Shown in pieces: positions 59,360 through 64,000 of a stretch of DNA of 64,000 nucleotides. The notes beneath the pieces are model-generated. The model did not search any database. It was given only the letters and a program-made list of their open reading frames with translations, and was not told where the DNA came from. The stretch's first letter is position 1. Each line of letters opens with the position of its first letter. This stretch comes from Takifugu bimaculatus (taxonomy: Eukaryota > Chordata > Actinopteri > Tetraodontiformes > Tetraodontidae), in the NCBI GenBank assembly GCA_004026145.2, contig CP034977.1, forward strand, positions 7,392,239 to 7,456,238, given 5' to 3'. The position numbers were made by a program, and so were the translations under genes.

Positions 59360-62300
59360 ATGGCCATCGCACACGTGGCTACTGAGTATGTGTTCAGCGA
59401 TTTTCTGCTGAAAGAGCCCAACCAGGCTCGGTACCGCAGCGTTCGGACGGAGCTGGCGTTGGACAAGTTGGTGACCTGTGTGGCGGTGGGGCTGCCCCTC
59501 CTGCTCATCTCTCTGGCCTTTGCCCAGGAGGTTTCTGTTGGTGAGTGGCGACGCTCTAAACATCACTTCAGGTCTGCAATGAAGCCGTTCGATGCTTTGT
59601 TCATGTTCACACCATCTTATATTTCTTCCTCAGGGACTCAGATCAGCTGCTTTGCTCCTGCTAACTTCACGTGGAAGCAAGCGGCGTATGTGGACTCGTA
59701 CTGCTGGGCAGCTGTGCACACTCACACTCTCCCTTTGTGGCTGCACAAGGTAACTTTACGGTAACTAAGCCTACACATGTAGTTTGACTTTGGACTTGAA
59801 CAAGGAAAGACTTTAATAAGTAACATCCAAGAGGAGGAACGTAGACTGTCCAAAAAAATGAAAAAGCCCAAAGCTTTTAACTTGTGACGAGATCTCATGA
59901 TCTAAAGCGTACCACATCATGTGTCAGAGTAGTATTGCATGGGTGTCAGTAGCACCATCGCTCTGCTCATCACTGATGGGACTGTTTGTCTCTCCAGCCA
60001 GAGAAACAAACCAGCAGAAATCAAAGAGCAGATCCAAACCGCACACTCTTCGTCAAGTCAGCGGATTTGATTGAGTGAGCATTATCACACAAATGTGTGA
60101 CTGATTCAGTGTTGTTGTATATACAAGGTTATATAAGTGGTTGGTCTAAAATAAAGCATCATGCATTAATATTGAAGTTAACCAATGCAAAGCGTCACTG
60201 TAGCTGCCTACTATATTTAATCCAGGTGCTACATTATTGCAGGGTCGCTACACTTTGTTCACAGTAAGATGATGGATGGACATGTGTCGACGCGTCAAGA
60301 GAGCAAAAGTGATCATTAGCTTTTAACCCGTCTGCACCTTTCAGTTCTTCTTTCGCATGTATCCACACACACTCATGTTCACTCTTGAGTGAGTTCACTC
60401 TTCCACTAACCTGAGTCCATCTACAAACATGATGGCAGAGAAGTAGATATTTTCCCTCTCCTCTCCTCTCCTCTCCTCTCCTCTCCTCTCCTCTCCTCTC
60501 CTCTCCTCTCCTCTTCCTCTCCTCTCCTCTCCTCTCCTCTCCTCTCCTCTCCTCTCCCCTACCTGTCCTCTTCTGTCCTCTCCTCTCCTCTCCTCTCCGA
60601 CCTATTTTCTCCTCTCCTCTCCTCTCCTCTCCTCTCCGACCTATTCTCTCCTCTCCTCTCCCTCCCCTCCTCTCCCCTCCCCTCCCCTCCCCTCCCCCTC
60701 CCCTCCCCTCCCCTCCCCTCCTCTCCTCTCCTCCTCTCCTCTCCTCTCCTCTCCTCTCCTCTCCTCTCCTCTCCTCTCCTCTCCTCTCCCCTCCCTTCCT
60801 CTCTCTACCCAGCCCCCCATCAGCAGGAGGGTCCCCCTACATGAGCCTGGTCCTGCTCAAGGTTTCTTCCTGTTAAAGGGCAGTTTTTCCTTGCCACTGT
60901 TGCTAGTCTGGGGTCAGGCCCTGGGATTCTGGAAAGCGCCTCGAAACAATTTTGATTGTATAAGACACTATATAAATAAAGATTGATTTGATTTGTGTGA
61001 CTTTAGTAGTTGTCAGTGGGACTAAAGAGGTCCGTTTGCACCCTGCAGTTTTTCCCTTACATCCTGCTGCTGGTGGCCGTGCTGATGTACACCCCCGCGC
61101 TGGTTTGGAGGTTCTCAGCGGCGCCCCTCCTGCAGTCGGACCTCAGCTTCATCATGGAAGAGTTGGACCACTGTTACAACCGCGCCGTTACTCTGGCCAA
61201 GCGGATGACCACGTCAGGACCGCTCACCTCGGACGGGTAGGATGAATGACTTCATATCAGGCGTGCGTGCATTTATTAATCACGTATCATTCCTTGTCTC
61301 TACCTCCCCCTTAAGTGACCCAACTGAAGGCTGCTTCAACTATCCACTGGTGGAGACCTTTCTGATGACCAAGCGCAGCTCGAGGATGCTGCTGCTCTAC
61401 TACCTGCTGTGTCGCGGCTTGACCTGCATCACGCTGCTGTGCGCCTGCATCTACCTGGGCTACTACCTGCGTCTGGCGTCCCTCACAGACGAGTTTGGCT
61501 GTGCGCTGCGCGTTGGCCTGCTGGTCAGTGACCCGTACGTCCCGGATGAGGTGCAGTGCAAGCTCATCGCTGTGGGGGTCTTCTCTCTGCTCAGGTATTG
61601 AGATGTGAAGCTATGCTCAGTTGCTTTTGGAAAATATTGCACATTTGGTATTTTTAATCATAAATTTTACATTGCCAGGTAATTGAATATGTGCTCATCA
61701 ATATTTCTTATTTCAGATGTTCACCGTATTTCCTCACACACTCTCTGTTTCTCTTCTCCCAGCCTTGTCAACTTGGTCGTGTTCATCGCACTGATTCCCG
61801 CAGTGATCTACGCCAGCCTGCGCCCTCTCTTGTGCCACGGGTACACCCGCTCACTCCAAACCTACCAATTACTGCCCACTGTCGGTGTCCTGCCCACCCC
61901 CGATGGCCAATGGGACGATCTCTCTATATATCTGCTGTTCCTTGACGAAAACATCAGTGAGCTAAAGTCCTTCAAATACATCAAGGTGTGGTAGCACAGC
62001 AATCACGGTTTTATGGGTTCACTTTGATCTCAGCGTTACAGATTATTGATTTATGAAGGAGGCGCAGGCAGATATTCTCTATGAGATACAGCATATTTAT
62101 TTTCAGATTTTAGAATTTCCCCTGGAATATCCTGGGAAAGTCAGCACTTTTCCAGATTTTCTTCCACTTTTCATATCAGGAGCAATAAATAGGAATAAAT
62201 CTTTGCACCATTTTATTACTGTAGTTGTAGTAATAAAATGTGAGCTACAGACCAACGCAGAGACGTTGGGCCTGAGCGGGTAGATGTCGATCACTGTGAA

Positions 62301-63428
62301 TTCTACATGCTCTGTAATGAAACACTACAGCTGTATTTAATTCTGCAGTAACACAACAGGAAATATTATTGTTGTTGATTGTTTTATCAGTTTTGTCTCA
62401 CACAGCTGGAAACACGCAACATCGGTGCGCTGCACAATATTATTGATATTAATTTAAAATGAGAACCATCAAAACACAACGAACGTGGCAATGATGCAAG
62501 GTGAGTGTGTCCTCATCGGAGTTTTGTTTGGTCGTGTCAGGTATTGGAGCTCTTGAGGAGACGAGACCAGTACTCGAGAGAGAACTTTGACGCGATGCGT
62601 CTGCTGCAGACTCTCTGCCTTGTGAAAATGGACACCGTGGACGGGAACAAAGCAGCCAGTAAACAGGCGCCGGCGAAACCCAGAGCAGCTGAGCCTGCCC
62701 GGAGCTCCTCAGGACAGAAAGCAGAAGGAGCTGAGGACTGTCCCAACTCAGACACAGATAAACAGGACCAGGTGGAAACTGAGATGAAAGGTAAGAGCGA
62801 GCACAGGAGATGCCTTTCCTTCAATTTGGTGCTATTAACAGATATGTAGATGCTATAATGATGATTAAAGTTTGCATTTTTAAGTTATCATCAAGTGTAT
62901 AGTGGATGGATATAGGTGTGGTTACAGCTATTGGTGAACTTTAACGTACCTGTTCACAGGCGTCTTGAATAAGAGACTTGGAGTATCTAATATTGGTGGT
63001 AATGTTGACATGCAACTCAAATTACTATATTGATTTCTGATTATTTATTTATCAACTATGAGATCACATGTATTGTTAAGTAGTCTATTTAAACAATAAT
63101 TCCACTTTCAGGGAAAGATGTTTGAGAATAGCTATTAAACACTGCCTCTCCACCATGTTCTGTCAGATCAGGAAAAACCATTCCTTATGCTTCATTGTGG
63201 CAGTTTAGATCAAGTGGATTTGACATGCTAAATTTCCACTAGGTGTGTGTGTGCACATGCATGCATTGTGTGACAGACTGGTGTGTATTCCCACTGGGAT
63301 AGACTCCAGCACTTACTATGTTTACATCTAATATTGCCAGTAATATGCATTATTCTTTATTTTTAGAGCTAGCTCCCCTGTTGCCAGGAAACAGCCGTGA
63401 TACAGAAACAGTGATGGAGGAACTCTAA
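59360..63428 (+). CDS. panx1: Pannexin-1 ATP-release channel
   Basis: Complete 432-aa protein (human 426) forming plasma-membrane heptameric channels for ATP and anions. Exons: 59360-59540, 59634-59749, 61049-61236, 61316-61594, 61763-61985, 62541-62790, 63367-63428; phases agree. The start gives MAIAHVATEYVFSDFLLKEP, almost the vertebrate consensus. TM1 is CVAVGLPLLLISLAFAQE. The first loop Cys pair is in ISCF and SYCWA, and TM2 is FFPYILLLVAVLMY. EELDHCYNRA follows, then ACIYLGYYL, LTDEFGC, VQCKLIAVGVFSLL and LDENISELKSFKYIK. The C-terminal tail has DTVD followed by Gly, matching the position of the caspase-3/7 site that opens human PANX1. Intron 3 has a long pyrimidine tract. A non-coding first exon ends at 58661. 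Teleosts carry panx1a and panx1b; I cannot say which this is. Confidence 0.95.
60452..60806 (+). repeat. (CTCCT)n polypyrimidine tract
   Basis: About 350 bp almost wholly C and T on the plus strand, mainly CTCCT pentamers. It has interruptions such as GACCTATT at about 60599 and 60639 and a CCCCT-rich central block. It lies in panx1 intron 3. Confidence 0.95.
60812..60996 (+). mobile_element. Common teleost dispersed repeat (SINE-like 3' tail)
   Basis: A sequence of a kind widely scattered in teleost genomes: CATCAGCAGGAGGGTCCCCC, GAGCCTGGTCCTGCTC, TTTCTTCCTGTTAAAGGGCA, GTTTTTCCTTGCCACTGTTG. It ends in ATATAAATAAAGATTGATTT. It directly follows the pyrimidine tract, a pairing I have seen associated with this repeat. 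The family name is not certain to me. Confidence 0.6.
62115..62413 (+). repeat. Local direct duplication, copy A
   Basis: Shares long matching segments with 63485-63713: TTTTCCAGATTTT, GGAGCAATAAATAGGAATAA, GAATTCTACATGCTCT, TTAATTCTGCAGTAACACAA and TTTTGTCTCACACAGCTGGA, in the same order. It lies in panx1 intron 5. Confidence 0.9.
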
Positions 63429-64000
63429 GCCACCAGCGAGTGTGATGGAGTCCTGGCCAATTACTTCATGGTGGAGGGATCACTGGAGTTTCACCTTATC
63501 CTGTTGAAGTCAGAGCTTTTCCAGATTTTATTCCACTTTTTTATATCAGCTCCAGGAGCAATAAATAGGAATAAATCACGTAGATCACTGAATTCTACAT
63601 GCTCTCTAATAAAAGACTACAGCAGTTATTTAATTCTGCAGTAACACAACAAGAGAATGTGAGAAATGTTATTGTTGCTATTTTACCAGTTTTGTCTCAC
63701 ACAGCTGGAAACCAGGGACATTTAACATTTATATACAATTGTTTTCATTTTTCATCATTCTTTCATGCTATTTCATTCATAAGAATTAAAGTAGGTGAGG
63801 AGATAGTTTGAATATAGGACTCCAGACTGTCCCAACTGCCAATAGGGAGATTCCACTGAGACTCATGGGTTATGTCTTTAGATTGAACTGTTGTGTATTT
63901 TTGTTGTTTTTTCTTTTACAAAATGGTTTTTAAAAAAGAATCATACATGTTTACATTGGAATATGGTTGTATAGGTGTTGACATCCTGCCATGTGACACT
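63429..64000 (+). other. panx1 3' UTR and downstream flank
   Basis: Contains duplication copy B and candidate poly(A) hexamers (AATAAA near 63560, ATTAAA near 63785). No further gene was seen before the window ends. Confidence 0.55.
63485..63713 (+). repeat. Local direct duplication, copy B
   Basis: Partner of 62115-62413 with several small indels. It starts about 57 bp after the panx1 stop codon, so it probably lies within the panx1 3' UTR. Confidence 0.9.

Noticed and set aside
1..64000. CRISPR array, bacterial operon or viral gene cluster
   Set aside because: No spaced palindromic repeats or prokaryotic gene layout; all recognised genes are spliced vertebrate genes. No viral coding sequence was recognised.

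Overview
The window is a gene-dense stretch of vertebrate nuclear DNA, most likely from a compact teleost genome such as a pufferfish or similar. The evidence is GT-AG introns (mostly 70 bp to 2 kb), AATAAA poly(A) signals, CpG-rich promoters, teleost hAT and Tc1-like transposon debris, and nine protein genes whose spliced products align residue by residue with vertebrate families. I joined exons by eye. Reading phases agree at every junction except in two exons near the left edge, each of which carries one extra base.

Layout, left to right: mmp28 (minus, 3' half beyond the left edge), taf15 (minus), por (minus), tmem120a (minus), gdpd1 (plus), aqp11 (plus), clns1a (minus), rsf1 (plus), panx1 (plus, complete). 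In mammals mmp28-taf15, por-tmem120a and aqp11-clns1a-rsf1 are separate neighbour sets on three chromosomes. Here they are joined, with gdpd1 and panx1, in 64 kb. The genes do not form one pathway: they cover extracellular proteolysis, RNA binding and transcription, ER electron transfer, a membrane protein, lysophospholipase D, an ER aquaporin, snRNP assembly, chromatin remodelling and ATP release.

Repeats: two near-identical hAT-type non-autonomous elements with intact 8-bp target duplications lie in mmp28 and taf15 introns. Two decayed Tc1-like transposase fragments lie in mmp28 and por introns. A 20-unit 23-bp minisatellite lies in gdpd1. A roughly 350-bp pyrimidine tract followed by a common teleost repeat lies in panx1. 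A local direct duplication has one copy in a panx1 intron and one in its 3' region.

The most interesting signal is a candidate alternative first exon of por at 21705-21754 (minus). It has an optimal start context, encodes an N-terminal MGCxxS acylation-type motif, and has a donor in the right phase to splice to the first exon after the membrane anchor. This would replace the ER transmembrane anchor of cytochrome P450 reductase by a lipid anchor. Other points are the paired single-base frameshifts next to the twin transposons, an NPS (not NPC or NPA) first box in Aqp11, two GC-AG introns, and a stop codon split across the last clns1a intron.
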